Shown here in pieces: positions 23,310-35,383 of a DNA stretch of 64,000 nt. Source of the DNA: Neoceratodus forsteri (Eukaryota; Chordata; Ceratodontiformes; Ceratodontidae). The translations under genes were made by a program, and so were the position numbers. The notes below the pieces were generated by a model, which was given only the letters and a program-made list of their open reading frames with translations, did no database searches and was not told the DNA's origin. The DNA lies in contig CM057452.1 of the NCBI GenBank assembly GCA_016271365.2, positions 1,244,617,001 to 1,244,681,000 of the forward strand, read 5' to 3'. Each line of letters opens with the position of its first letter. Position 1 is the stretch's first letter.

Positions 23310-23960
23310 TCAGGAATCTGTCTAGTCCCATTTGACAGCCCATACAGAGCTGTTCCACACACTCAGGTGGTAGTCTATTCCACATATAAACTTCCCTGTG
23401 TGTGAAATAATACTTTCTGATGTTACCCCTTATTCTGTACCACTCTCAGTTTGAGGACATTCTAGTTCTACTTACACTCATCTGCTCAAACATTTGCATA
23501 CACTCTATCCTATCCTTTTATTATTCTGAAAACCATCCCCTTTTTCCCATCTCGACCTTCTCTTTTCTAAGCTAAATCATTTGAGAGTTTCTAATCTCTC
23601 ATTATTGCCCTTACCTTTTAGGCCAGTAATAAGCCTGGTGACTCAGTGCTGGACCTTCTTGATCACTTCAATGTCAGAGTTGACTGTTGTGACCAGAAAT
23701 GGATGCAGTATTCCAAGTGTGGACAAACCAAGACCTTGTGCAGGGGAGGATCACATTAGTAGTACCACTTCTAATTTCTACCTAATGCATTCCAGGATTG
23801 TGTTTGCTTTCTTAGCCATAGCAGCAAACTGTCTGACTTCACATTACCATCCTCAGTTACCCCTAGATCCTCTTCCTCAGCTTAGCACTCTACTGTTGCA
23901 CCACACAGGGTGTATGTGTGACCCACATTTCTTTGCCAGAGGTATAGTACATTGTGGTAT
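23310..23960 (-). mobile_element. Old CR1/L3-like LINE, C-terminal region and 3' UTR
   Basis: On the minus strand this matches the layout of the CR1/L3 C-terminal domain, in reverse: a block around CCCCTAGATCCTCTTCCTC (23,860-23,880, antisense of the ERDLGV-like region), GCATTCCAGGATTGTGTTTG (antisense of the ILGC region), and AAATGGATGCAGTATTCCAA (antisense of the LEYC region). Then comes the antisense of the YEERL region and a 3' part with TTCCACATATAAACTTCC. It is more diverged than the other CR1 copies and belongs to another subfamily. Boundaries are approximate. Confidence 0.65.
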
Positions 23961-24252
23961 ACCTATATGTGAGCAATTAAACATGATGAGATGTGGGTTA
24001 TGCTCTGATAGATGAATGCTTGGGGCTGCAGGCTTTCTTACTTTTTTTATCTTTATTGTGTCCCTAGTCTTATTAACAAAGATGTTGTTTTTTTATGTGT
24101 TTTGTCAGAACATTGTATTGTTGTGTAAAATGCAACCCCCAGAAAATTACACTGGCAACAAAAGCAATAGAGAAATTGAGTGTGAACAACACAATAAACA
24201 GCTGAGAGTGAGCTGAAGACATCCCAGTCAGGGAATTCTGGGTAAAACAGTA

Positions 24253-25291
24253 AGTAAGTAAAATTTTATTTGTTAAACACCCATTCCCTGAGACTCGGGG
24301 CACTGTACAAGGTAAGGACATCACATACGTAAGACAGTGTTCACAAATATTTACATAATATCAAACATACATAAATAAATAAAAAATTAGTATAAATTAA
24401 ATTATATAATTAAATCATAAATTCATTTGAAAACCATATTATTCAGCAGCCAACAGAAGGGATTCTTAGCTACATGTCAAAGGCTTCCCTAAACAGGTGT
24501 GCCTTAGAGCCCCTTTTGAAGGCCTCCAGTAAGGGGCCACCCTCGGAGACCATGGAAGCAAATTCCACAGAGCTGACCTGCCACTTCAAATGATAGATCA
24601 CCTGTAGAACTGAGCTGGACCCTGGGAACTGCTAGAAGGCCTACCTTGAAGGAGCAGAGGGGGCACTAGATGGGGTAAGGAGTCAAGACATATTGATACC
24701 CGAGTCTCAAGTGTCAGTCTATTGTCCAACATGATGCTCAGATTCTTCACTTTAGTAGAAAGAAGCCAAGCATAAAACCAGACACCTCTGCTGCTACCTC
24801 TGCACCCTGCTGATGACCAAGGTCAATCACCAGCACCTATGTCTTGTCTGGATTAAGCCTTAACCAGTTAGGGGACATCCAGTCTTGGATCTCGGCCAGA
24901 CATAAATCTAATACCTCTATCACTCTATGTGTCCTGGGAGCAAATTATAAATACAGTTGGGTGTCATACGCGGAGCAGTGAAACCTCACATTATAACATC
25001 TGATGATCTCACCCGTGGGAGCATGTACACTGTAATATCTGATGATCTCACCCAAGGGGAGCATGTACCCCATGAACAACATGAGTGAGAGGATCGAGCC
25101 CTGAGTAACTCCACACAGCAGGGGCTTTGGGAGTAAGGAGAAACTCCCCAACACCACCCTCTGCATCCTACTGGTGAGAGAGGACTCAAATCAGCTGAAG
25201 ACAGTGCCAGCAAGTCCACAGAGCTCCCTAAGACAATCTAGCAACACATCATAGTCCATGGTGTCAAATGCTTAAGAGAACTAATGTGTTC
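24253..25291 (-). mobile_element. L2 LINE (-), 3' segment of an element split by insertion
   Basis: The 3' end (left) reads GCCCCGAGTCTCAGGGAATG, then a TTTAACAAATAAAATTTTAC tail with TTAC repeats. Upstream on the minus strand are the C-terminal RT pieces (WLSPNWLRLNPDK-like near 24,860) and motif B/C surroundings (MLPLGEIIRYYSV, CSAYDTQLYL near 24,950-25,000; the catalytic YADD reads SAYD). Motif A follows at 25,240-25,285 (AFDTMDYDVLLDCLRELCG). The element's 5' continuation lies at 30,048-30,275, beyond an inserted L2(+). Numerous stops are present. Confidence 0.82.
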
Positions 25292-26394
25292 ATTGGACCT
25301 AACACTGGTATTTCCCTCTGCAACCCATATACACCGACACTCATTGTACCTCATCTTTCTGCTGGGAATGGAGGTCACTAACCTTATGATGTAACTGGTC
25401 ATTTGGTCGGACCACCATACTGTGAGTATCTCATTTGAGGCCCCCCCCCAATAGACAGTCTGCTATGCAGATGGTCCAGTACCACCCTTTAAGGGGTTTG
25501 ACCCCATGGGGTCTGATGGTGGTGCTCTCAGGGAGATGAAGAGGAGGGGTTGAAGGTTGGAGTGGCACTGGCAGTGGTCAGGTTTGGGGGATGACAAGCT
25601 TGTACTGGTGTCTCATTTTGGAGATTATCAATCAGCAATCTCCTGTAAGAATGTAGAATTCCTGTCCAAGGAGATTGCTGCAGCAACTAATAGACTGGCT
25701 TAATCCTTCTGCACAGTTGATAGGCTATGTAATCCTGCCTGTCTTCAGTCCAGTGGAGATTTTTCACAAATAAGGTGTGAGGAGTTCATTCTTTTCTTAG
25801 CTGATAAGATTGCCTCCATCAGATTGAAAATCCAGTTAGCAATGTCTAATGATGTGTGCAGTGACAGGCCTGACGTCACAGGCATTCAGTCTGTCTGGTC
25901 TGACTTTGACCAGTTGTCAGTTGCAGATGTTGTGAATGTCATCCAGGAGTTACGGCCAGACTACTGTAGTTTTGACCCGGGACCAACACGCCTTTTAGTG
26001 GGGTGTGTTGATGTCATCGGCCCAGTCCTACTCACGATAGTCTGGTGTTCCTTAGTGACAGGGATTTTTCCTGGACCCTTGAGGGAGACGGTTTAAGGCC
26101 TCTCCTGAAAAAGCTTCACTGGATCTGGACTGCCTAGCCAACTACTGACATGTCTGTAATCTTCCCTTTGTGGGTAAGGTTATTGAGAAGGTGGTGGCCA
26201 TTCAACTGGAGACCTATTTATCAACTCACGACATCTATAACCCTCTCCAGTCGGGTTTCAGGAAAAGACAGCACCAAGACTACCCTTGTTTGGGTGCTAA
26301 ATGATCTCCTGGTGGTGAGGGATCAAGGAAAATGTACCTTCCTTATTCTCCTCCATCTCTCGGTGGCATTTGACACCATGGACCATGGGTTCTG

Positions 26395-26784
26395 GTGGAG
26401 CACCTGTGGGTTTTTTGTGGACTGGCTGGTACAGTCCTAAACTGGTTTCAATCTTTCCTCACTGGATGGATGCAGTGGGTTGTGTCTGGGATTTTTTCCT
26501 TGGCACCTCTGACCCTGACATGTAGGGTCCCACAAGGCGCCATTTTGTCCCCCATGTTGTTTGCAGTGTATATACTACCGCTAGGGGACATTATAAGATG
26601 GTATGGGCTGAGTTTTCGCTGCTATGCAGATCATACTCAGCTATACTTGTCTTTTATGCCTGAGAAGCAGGAGACAGTCTTGTTCCATCGTTGTTTTGCT
26701 GAGATCCAAGACTGGATGAGGGACAACTGGCTGAGGTTGAATCCAGGTAATTACTGGTGGTGGAATCTGGTCACCTGGGGGTGA
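26395..26784 (+). pseudogene. L2 ORF2 fragment, RT motifs B and C
   Basis: An open stretch of 129 codons within the L2(+) copy. It includes LNWFQSFLTGWMQWVVSG, motif B CRVPQGAILSPMLFAVYILP, LGDIIRWYGLSF, motif C as CYADHTQLYLS and IQDWMRDNWLRLNPG. Motif C normally reads YADD, and here the second catalytic Asp is His. In motif A just upstream (near 26,355) LLDLSAAFDT-type sequence reads LLHLSVAFDT, so another catalytic Asp is also His. Both changes argue that this copy lacks polymerase activity, even apart from its frameshifts. Confidence 0.85.
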
Positions 26785-27509
26785 GGGCGCAATCTGATCA
26801 AGTCTCAGGGCTGATGCTAGGGGACTCCCAGTTGCTCACCTCTGGTCAGGTAAAGAACCTTGACATTGTTTTGGACTGTGGCCTGACACTTAAATCACAG
26901 GTGTGGACCATGGTCCAGACCTTGTTTTACCATCTGAGAAACATTGCCAGGATCAAACATCTGATACCCCCCAGGTGATCTGCCAGCATTAGTCAAAGTC
27001 TTTGTGACTTAACAACTTAATTATTGCAATGCCTTGTACATGGGGCTGTTGGAGGCTGATCTTCACCACCTGCAGCTAGTGCAAACTGCGGCAACCGGCT
27101 TGTTGAGAGGCTTATCTAGGTTGTGTCAAATTAAACTTGTGCTGCACTCTGAACTGGCTGTTGGTTAGGTGGCAGATCTTCAAGGTCAGTTTGCTGACCT
27201 ATAAGGCCCATCATGACCAGGGGCCCGGCTACCTGCAAGACCTTCTACGACCCTATCACCACTCCCACTTGCTTCACTCAGCAGACAAGAGACTTTTGGA
27301 GGTTCCTAGGGTTTTTCTTAAAACTTTGGGTGCCTGTGCCTTTTCTTTTGTTCATCAACTCCTTCCCTCATCACATGCAAGAGATCCACACATTGGATGC
27401 ATTCAAACAGGAGCTGAAAAAGTTTCCATTCAAGCAGGCTTTATCTTTTAATTTAGTGACCTAATTGGTAAATAAGTGATAGTTATTTATTGACATGTTA
27501 TGTATTTTA

Positions 27510-29935
27510 CATTTTTTTTAATTAAATATACTTTATTGAGCATTAATAACATGTAAACAAACAGTCAGCAACAGGAACATAAGATATATCTGTGTGATGA
27601 CATTACCACTCATAGTCTGAACATTAATATCAGGTAATGAAACACAAGTCTAAAACAAATCAAACCCTCCCCCAAGCCCACCCCACCAAATCCTTACCCC
27701 CCTCCCCCCCCAGAGCACTACCAAGGGAGCAGACACCATGGACAAGAAACTAAGATGGGAAGGAAAGAAAGAAAAAACAAAACTTAAAGGAAAGAGAGAA
27801 AAGGGAGGAATAATGCGGTAGCCAACACCCCCCACCGGAGGGAGAACCGTCCACAACTCCAGACCAAAGCAGTGCCCCCTAAGGAGCCTGTGCAATGGGT
27901 AAAAGAGCTATAAAATGTCCCTACTTCCTCAGAAACCCCTCCTGTTGGGCCTGCCAGTGAGCAATATGTTTCTCCAATTCCAGGACTTGAAGGACCTCTG
28001 AGTGCCATTCTCTGTAAAGAGGGAGTGAATGATCCAGCCAGTGTCGTACAATAATTTAGCAACACTAGAAATCAAAGGCATGAATGCCTTGCCAAAATTG
28101 AACATGACCACCAGAAAATAGCCCACCTGGCAGATCTGGGGAGTAAAATAGAAGTCTAAGCCCAGAAGCGAGTCCAGGGAGTTTCAAATTGCTTGCCAAA
28201 ACTGAGCCACCAGTGGACAGTCCCAGAGAATCTGTTTGAGCATCCCCTCAGAGCGCTCACATCGAATACAGGTTGGAGATAATAACCTGCCCACCCTATA
28301 GAGCCTAGAGGGAGAAAAATGCAAGTTTTGTAATACACGAAATTATAGAAAATGGAATCGGTCCTGCTTGATGTGGTAATAAGCATTTTCAAATTCACTG
28401 CCACTCTGTCTCATCCAAGGAAAGCCCCAACTCCTGTTGCCAGTAAAAACAAATTCCTGTGGGGCTTCTCAGATCGTTGTACTACAAGAAGTTGTAAAAT
28501 TTAGCAAAGAAGTGTGGGAGGGATGCGGTATCAATAACCATCTACAACAACAGACTAGAGACCCTAAGCCAAGGTAAGCTTTCCCTCATGGAGTAATAAG
28601 GCTATCATTGCCCTTTGAAGAGGTGGACAGAAGTTAAAGGGAAAAGGCCAGTTCACTATATGAAAGTATGGATTATCAATAAGTGGTTGAGCTATATCCT
28701 TGCCGGGATCGAGACCAAGGCGGGCATAGACCTGAAGAAAGGCTTTGAGAGACCAGAGCATGGGGGAGGAACAAAGTGCTGGAGGAAGCTCGGATGGTTT
28801 GATATATAGTAAACTACCTAGACTAAGACCTTGAAGATGACAGAGCCGCTGTTCTAAAGAGAGCCAGAGGGGGTAGTAGGAACCACTGGGGGAGTAGCAG
28901 CAGCAAAGCCCCATCAAGAGAGTTTGCTGCAGTGAATGGCACAATAATATAAGAAAAAGTTGGGTATCCTCAGACCCCCCCCCGCAAGCTCCTTCTGTAT
29001 GGTGAGCTTATAATAGGCCCTACGAACAGCCTTACCATTCCATATTAAGGCAGAAAGACACCACTGAAGATGGGAAAACCAGACTTTTGGAAGAAAGGGG
29101 CCCACCATGCCCAATGGGTATAGGAACCAGGGAATTAAATTCATTTTTATTACATTCACACACACCCACAAGGAAACGAAAGAGAGCTCCACCTCTAGAG
29201 GTCCAACTTAATGTCATGACACAGAGGGGAGCAATTGAGCTTGACCAACTGGGAATTAGATCTGGAAATTTTGATCACTAGATAGGTAAGGACCTTAGGT
29301 TACCAGGAAAGGCCCAGCTCATCTATCCACTGATGGAGCATGTCAATATTTAGTTTCATGACCTTGGATTTATCTAGGTTTAATTTATAACCCACTACCC
29401 AGGAAAACCTATCAATCTCCTCTTGGGCGGCCAGAATTGATGAACAGGGGTTCTCCAGATGTAAAAGCAATCGTCTGCACAGGTGGAGATTTTATATCCC
29501 TCACCCCCTACCTGAATGCCCTGAATTCCTGGGTGTAGTTGAAGAGAATTAAAGAGAGGCTTTAAATACAAATTAAACAAGAACAGCGAGAGAGGGCAAC
29601 CTTGCCTCATGTCACGCAGTAGAGAGACAGAGGAAGAAAACACTCTGTTACAATGAATTCTGGCTGAGGGATGGTGATATATGACCTTCATCCAGTCACA
29701 AAAAGGGGAAGGAAAGCCAAAATGCCAAAGTGTGGCAAATAATAACGGCCAAGATACCCGGTCAAAGGCCTTTTCCATGTCAAGGGAGACAAGAACCGCA
29801 GTGGTCTTGCTCTCCTCCGATGCAGAAATCAAGTATAAAACCTTACACAGATGATCAGATGATAACCATTCGGCAACAAACCCCACCTGAGTTAGGCTGA
29901 TGATGCCCTCCCAAATTGACAAAAGATGGCTGGCC
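27510..29935 (-). mobile_element. L1-clade LINE, 5'-truncated, nested in L2
   Basis: A minus-strand copy flanked by the 10-bp duplication ATGTATTTTA (27,500-27,509 and 29,936-29,945), with a short poly-A seen as T8 at 27,512-27,519. The order on the minus strand is RT palm (29,934-29,395), then thumb and linker, then the C-terminal region (LSALIWNGKAVRRAYYKLTI near 29,000; GGGLRIPNFFLYYCAIHC near 28,930), and a 3' UTR. All L1-specific landmarks agree. Length is about 2.43 kb, so the endonuclease and ORF1 are missing through 5' truncation. Confidence 0.9.
29395..29934 (-). pseudogene. L1 ORF2 fragment, RT palm
   Basis: About 180 codons open at the 5'-truncated end of the L1. It shows VGFVAEWLSSDHLCKVLYL (finger region, usually TGFVPGR), motif A VLVSLDMEKAFDRVSWPLLF with catalytic Asp kept, motif B DMRQGCPLSLFLFNLYL (GTRQGCPLSP in typical L1), IQGIQVGGEGYKIST and motif C as CADDCFYI with both Asp kept. 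The apparent start codon straddles the target duplication and is not native. After motif C the frame is lost near 29,395. This is the least mutated RT palm in the window as judged by catalytic residues. Confidence 0.88.
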
Positions 29936-30047
29936 ATGTATTTTAAATGTTTTTAGAAATTTGCTTTGTGTAAAGCTCCTTGAATCTAAATGAGAAAGTA
30001 GCTATACTTAATAAAATATGAATGAATGAATGAATAAAAAAATTGGA

Positions 30048-30275
30048 GAATGAGAACTGACCATCCCCCCTCATTCTCTGGCCCTGAGGAGATCAGTATG
30101 CACCTGGACCAGTGCAGTTTCCATACTATGTCTAGACCTAAAGCCTGACTAGAGAGGCTCACAGGTGTCACAGACCATGATGAGATATGCCTCAAGCTCC
30201 AGGGCAGTGGAGCCACTATTTTCTCAATACCTTTTCCCAGAAAGTGAAAGTTAGAGACTGGTTTGTAATTCAATC
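30048..30275 (-). mobile_element. L2 LINE (-), 5' segment of the split element
   Basis: On the minus strand it reads NYKPVSNFHFLGKGIEKIVA, a LEAYLIMVCDTCEPLQSGFR-like run spread over two frames, then a GCSVLIL-type run to the breakpoint. This is the RT finger region of L2. It lies exactly 5' of motif A at 25,240-25,285 once the L2(+) insertion (25,298-30,041) is discounted, so the two segments were one element. Confidence 0.78.
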
Positions 30276-31045
30276 CCCCCTCCAGGAGCAGCGCCTGCAA
30301 CGGAGCTTGCAGACAGCTCCACAGTCTCACACGGATCCATCCTGGCAGTCATGAGAGCCGCATGACTCCAGGCTCTTTCTTCCAGGAGCAGTGCCTGCAA
30401 CAGAGCTTGCAGGCAGCTCCACAGTCTCCTGCAGATCCATCCTGGCAGTCATGGGGACTGCATTACTCCAGGCTCTCCCCCCTCCCCCTCCATGAGCAGC
30501 ACCTGCAATGGACCTTGCAGGCAGCTCCATAGTCTCCTGCGTATCCATCTTGGTGGTCATGAGGGCCATGTAACTCCAGGCTCTTCCCCCTCCCCCCTCC
30601 AGGAACAGCATCTGCAATGGAGCTCACAGGCAGCTCCACAATCTCCCGCGGATCCATTTTAGCGGTCATGAGGGTCGCGCAACTCCAAGCTTTCCCCCCT
30701 CCAGGAGCAGCACCTGCAATGTTGCATGTAAGCAGCTCCACAGTCTCCATGGATCCATCCAGGTGGTCATGAGGGCCATATAACTGCAGACTCTCCCCCA
30801 TCCAGGAGCAGCACCTGCAATAGAGCTTGGAGGCCGCTCCACTGTCTTCTGCCGATACAACCTGTCAGTGGTAAGGGCCACATAACTCCAAGCTTTCCCC
30901 CCTCTGGGAACAGCACCTGCCATGGAGCTCGCAGGCAACTCAACAGTCTCCCGCAGATCCATCCTAGTGGTTGTGAGAGCCATGTAACTCCAGGCTCTCC
31001 CCCTCCCCCCCCCTCCAGGAGCAGCTTCTGCAACGGAGCTCGCAG
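30276..31045. repeat. Tandem repeat, about 105-bp unit, eight copies
   Basis: Eight head-to-tail units share CCAGGAGCAGCACCTGCAAT, GCAGGCAGCTCCACAGTCTC and GATCCATCCTGGCAGTCATG, then CATAACTCCAGGCTCTCCCC. Unit starts fall near 30,283, 30,384, 30,490, 30,600, 30,703, 30,803, 30,910 and 31,018. Glycine-rich minus-strand frames across it simply echo the repeat. Confidence 0.88.
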
Positions 31046-32540
31046 ATATTGTTGGGGCAAAACTGTGCTACAAAAAGTGATTGTGTTGGCTGAACTTTTC
31101 CATCTGAGGTCATTACCTGATTGTTTTTGTCAGCACTGAAGGACCTAGTCACACAGGACTTCTGTTGGTAATCTCAGAGGTGTCTAAGTGTATCTGGGTT
31201 TGTGTATGATGCAGTGTAATGTATCATTCGCTTTAAGGAGCCCGTTTTCTACACTAGTTACCACTCTGCTCTTTTAGGTTCTGTTGCACTGTAATTCGAT
31301 TTAATGGGTCTATTTCACTGTATATGCCAATCAAATGGCAGCACCCTTACAGCAATGGACAGTATAGTGATACAGTGAAGGGTCGATGTATTGTCACAGT
31401 GGGAACCCAGCACTGCTTTCCCAGGGTCTTGCACCCTCATCCCGAATCAATTCCAACACGGAGTTGATTTTATTAAGTATGGGGGGGGGGCGCTGGGCAC
31501 AGAGTCCCCAGCATGGGGGGTTCAGGGACAAAGCCTCCAGAAGCACACAAAGTGTCCTTGGACGGATTTATGCCGACCACAATTGCAGTCGACAAAAATC
31601 CATCGCTGTAACATTGGTCAACAAAATATTTGTCGAACCGGCATCGTAGAGCAGTTTCACTGCAGGAATGATTTTGTAGGGGGATCCGGATGTGTTAAGG
31701 TGAATATTTAGTTTATGTATTTAAATGTGTGCATTGTGGCCATCTTGTCTCTGTCTTTTCTCCTTCCTCCAGCTAGTCCATTTCCCTCCTGACATGCCCT
31801 TTGTTGTAAGGATCCTCAAATCCTTTACCATGTCTTCCAAAAGACAACTCCACAGTCTCCTGCGGATCCATCCTGGTGGTCGTGAGGGCCGCATAACTCC
31901 TGACTCTCCCCCCTCCGCCCTTCAGGAGCAGTGCTTGCAATGGAGCTCACATGTATTGCTGGGGCAGAACTGTGCTACAAAAAGTGATTGTGTTTGCTGA
32001 ACTTTTCCATCTGAGGTCATTACCTGATTGTTTTTGTCAGTGTTGAAGGATCCAGTCACACAGGACATTTATTGGCAATCTCAGAGGTGTCTTTAAGTGA
32101 ATCTCGGTTTGTGTATGATGCAGTGTAATGTATCAGTCACTTTAAGGAGCCATTTTGTACACTCGTTACCACTCTGCTCTTTTAGGTTCTGTTGCACTGT
32201 AATCCTGTTTTGCGTCTGTTTCACTACAGGAGTGATTTTGTAGGGGGGTTAGTATGTGTTAAGGTGAATATTCAATTTCTGCATTTACATTTGTGCATCC
32301 TGGCCATCTTGTCTCTGTCTTCTCCCCTCCAGCAAGTCCATTTCCCACCTGATCTGCCCTTTCTTGTAAGGATCCAATAATCCCTTACCATTTCTTACCA
32401 CAGGCTGCTCCACAGTCTCCCGTGGATCCATCCTGGCAGTCGTGAGGGCCGCATAACTCCAGGCTCTCCCCCTCACCCCCTCCAGTAGCAGTTCCTGCAA
32501 TGGAGCTGGCAGGTATTGTTGGGGCAGAACTGTGCTAGCC
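30940..32540. repeat. Higher-order repeat, about 560-bp period
   Basis: A 560-bp unit holds one 105-bp subunit, then TTGTTGGGGCAGAACTGTGC, an AAAAAGTGATTGTGT block, TTCTGTTGCACTGTAAT, and a TGATTTTGTAGGGGG to CTTGTAAGGATCC segment. Unit 1 spans about 30,940-31,844 (it carries a 334-bp insertion), unit 2 about 31,845-32,402, and unit 3 is partial to 32,540. Upstream the 105-bp subunit alone was amplified. Confidence 0.82.
31321..31654. mobile_element. 334-bp insertion with 8-bp target duplication
   Basis: Compared with unit 2 of the satellite, unit 1 contains an extra 334 bp bracketed by TTTCACTG at 31,313-31,320 and again at 31,655-31,662. An 8-bp duplication suits a hAT-type transposon. The ends (TATATGCCAATC and CATCGTAGAGCAG) are not obvious inverted repeats. 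The interior has a G10 run and a local inverted pair around GTCGACAAA / TTTGTCGAA. There is no coding capacity. Confidence 0.65.
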
Positions 32541-33392
32541 CGCTGCTGCTGCATTACAGCTGCTTCCCCTCTCTCTATCTATGAGTAGACATTTCCCTTA
32601 TAGGCGACACTACCTCACATGACCTATGATGCACGTCTCATGAGACTTACCATTTTTACCTATCTCCTCAAAGTCCCACTTGCAAGTTATCTGACACTAC
32701 CTCTAGGTGTTGCAATTGTTCATACCCCCATTTAGTAACATTTTGATCACCCACACTCAACCTTTTCTGTTGCTCCCTCCCTCCATTGCCTGTTATATCC
32801 CCCTCTTCTTTTCTCTTTCCATTATCTTTTGTTTCCTGTATGGACTTGACCTTTGACCCCAGCACTAGGTTCTCCACTATTCAGAAAGCTAACCCACTAG
32901 GCCATCCATACAGCTATATTTATTCCTCTTCTTCGTTCGTGTTATCCCATCTGCCACTAGTGTTACATGATGTGCTTGCCTCTGCAATCCTCCATAGCTC
33001 TGAAACAGTCTCCCCAATTTCCTATTAGTTCGTTATAGTGGTTGGCCACTAGGGACACTATTTGCCTACTCTGCAGCAACCTGTGATACTTTAGTTTGTT
33101 TGTGTCATCCCATCTGCCACTAGTGTTACAAGGTGTTCTGTCTCAGCTATTGTGCTCTATAGCTTCCGCTATCCTCTCGCCTGCATTCCTTTATTTTATT
33201 CTTTGTAGTCCTTCAGCCCTTTCTATTTCTCTCCTCTAACCTCTCCTACCCAGAATTTTATTTACTCCCTCTCTCCTTTTTTCCTCCACTCATTATCACA
33301 ATGCTCCTCCTTATCCTCTCTATCTTCCCCCTTCTGTTTACCTCAACATCTCCCCTCCACCTCCCTCCCTTCCCTTCCAATGCCTACGCCTG
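32541..33392. other. Pyrimidine-rich DNA with a short direct duplication
   Basis: A block with ATCCCATCTGCCACTAGTGT occurs near 32,945 and again near 33,107 (about 160 bp apart). The rest is C/T-rich and non-coding as far as I can tell. Confidence 0.5.
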
Positions 33393-34114
33393 TCATAGAA
33401 ACATAGAAACATAGACTTTGACGGCAGATAAGGACCGCTAAGCCCATCTAGTCTGCCCATTTCCCTACCTACAGGATAGGCCGCAGATCCTAGTTAACCA
33501 ACAGCCTATTTCTTCCTACCCCCCACAAGAATTGCCTTATGTCTGTCCCATGCATTCTTGAATTCTCCCACAGTTTTAGACCCCACAACCTCCTCAGGAA
33601 GGCTGTTCCATGCATCCACTACCCTCTCTGTGAAATAATACTTCCTCACATTGCCCCTGGAACCGCCTCCTTGATCTTTAAATTGTGTCTCTTGTTCTTG
33701 CAAGTCTCTTTTTCTGAAAGATGCTACCCTCTTGGACTTTGATTCCACTGAGGTACTTAAAAGTTTCTATCATGTCCCTCTCTTCTTCCTCAAGGGTATA
33801 CATATTAAGCTCCTTTAGTCTCTCCTCATAAGGCTTCTCTTGCAGACCCTGCACCATTTTAGTTGCCCTCCTCTGGACTGCCTCTATCCTGTCTATGTTC
33901 TTGAGGAGATGGGTCTCAGAACTGGACACAGTACTCAGATGGGGTCTCACCAGCTGTCTGTACAGAGGGATAACAACTTCCTGTTTTCTGCTGATGATGC
34001 CTCTCCTATACATCCCAGTATACCCCCAGCCCTCCCTACTGCCTTCTCACGTTGCTTGCTAACCTTAAGGCCATCTGATATGATTACCCCAGGTCCCTTT
34101 CCTTTTTGTTGTTG

Positions 34115-34840
34115 TTACTGCCTCCCACCCATTGTGTATTCTTCCCCTGGGTTTTGTTTCCCAGGTGCATTATTTTGAACTTCTTTGCATTGAATCCTAG
34201 CTGCCATACCTCTGACCATTCCTCCAACCTTGCCAAGTCCCTTTTCATCCTTTCCACGCCTCTGTGTATCAACTCTGTTGCAGATCTTTGTGTCATCTGC
34301 AAAAAGGCATACTTTTCCTTCCAGTCCCTCTGCAATGTCACTGATGAAGACATTAAAAAGGACTGAACCCTGCGGTACCCCACTAGTAACCCCCCTTTGT
34401 TCAGAGTGGACTCCAATTACAATTACCTTCTGTATCCTGTTGTCCAGCCAATGTTTTACCCAGGCTACCAACCTGGGTCCCACTCCGAGGCTGGTTAATA
34501 TGACTATTAATCTTTTGTGTGGGACTGTGTCAAATGCCTTGCTAAAGGCCATGTCCGCAGCCCCTCCCTGGTCTACTACTTTGGTCACCCAGTCAAAGAA
34601 ATCTATTAGATTCATCTGACATGACCTTCCCGCTGTGAACCCATGCTGCCTTGGGTCCTGTGCTCTACTGGCCTCTAAGTACTCAACTATTCTTTCATTC
34701 AGAAGTGACTCCATCACTTTCCTTACCACAGAGGTCAGACTGACAGGTCTGTAGTTTCCTGCCTCTGTCTTGGTCCCACTTTTGTGAAGGGGAATCACAT
34801 CCACCTTCCTCCAGTCCTCGGTACCACACCATCCTCCCAT
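34115..34840 (-). pseudogene. CR1 ORF2 fragment, RT fingers to motif C
   Basis: The longest near-intact CR1 RT frame here (about 240 codons). Order: DVIPLHKSGTKTEAGNYRPV, SLTSVVRKVMESLLNERIVE, QHGFTAGRSCQMNLIDFFDW, motif A as ADMAFSKAFDTVPHKRL, LGVGPRLVAWVKHWLDN, motif B as [17 protein letters not shown] and motif [13 protein letters not shown]. Two small in-frame deletions are evident from the family pattern: the YLD before SKAFDT is missing in motif A, and LGP is missing after GSVL in motif B. The catalytic Asp of motif A is probably lost with the deletion, while FADD is intact. Confidence 0.87.
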
Positions 34841-35383
34841 GATTTATTAAAAGAGTAGCCAGTGGTTTCACTAGTTCCTCCCTTAATTCTTTTAGAATTC
34901 TGGGTGAATTCCATCAGGACCCATTGCTTTGTCCACCTTCAGTTTTAGGAGTTCTTGCAGAACCCTTTCTTCTGTGAAAGGACTGGGATCGACCCCTCTA
35001 TCAAGAGTGCTTCTGTTAATTGGATTAGGCACTTCCTCCTCTTTTTGAATACTGAGCAGAAATATTCTGCTCAGTATTCCTGCTTTTCACTGTCCCTCTG
35101 TCCACCCACCGCTCATTCTATTCAGCCTCACTATCCCTCCCTTTGTCTTTCTATGCTCGCTGATGTACCTATAAAAGGTTTTATCCCCCTTCTTAACTGA
35201 GTTGGCTATCTTTTCCTCAGTTTGGGCTTTTGCTATTCTGACTTCCCTCCCTGCTTTCTTCTGCTTTAACTGGTACAGCTCTCTGTCTTGCTCCTTTTGT
35301 GTTTCCTTATACTTCTGAAATGCTATCTTTTTCTTCCTGACTTTCACAGCCACCTCTTTTGAGAACCATAGTGGCTTTTTCTT

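Larger units (their letters stand above)
25298..30041 (+). mobile_element. L2 LINE (+), inserted in L2(-) and itself split by L1(-)
   Basis: The element occupies 25,298-27,509 and 29,946-30,041; the gap is the L1 insertion. It is flanked by ATTGGA at 25,292-25,297 and 30,042-30,047, a likely target duplication. The order is pre-RT, RT fingers (FVGKVIEKVVAIQLETYL-like near 26,165), motif A, motif B, motif C, a C-terminal domain (LHHLQLVQTAATGLL, YLQDLLRPYHHSH, ADKRLLEVPRV, HTLDAFKQELKKFPFKQA) and a 3' UTR with TAAAGCTCCTTGAATC and a GAAT repeat tail. It is the Maui-like L2 type. Confidence 0.87.

Noticed and set aside
30327..31152. Glycine-rich minus-strand reading frames
   Set aside because: They follow the 105-bp tandem repeat and exist in several overlapping frames, so they are by-products of the repeat.
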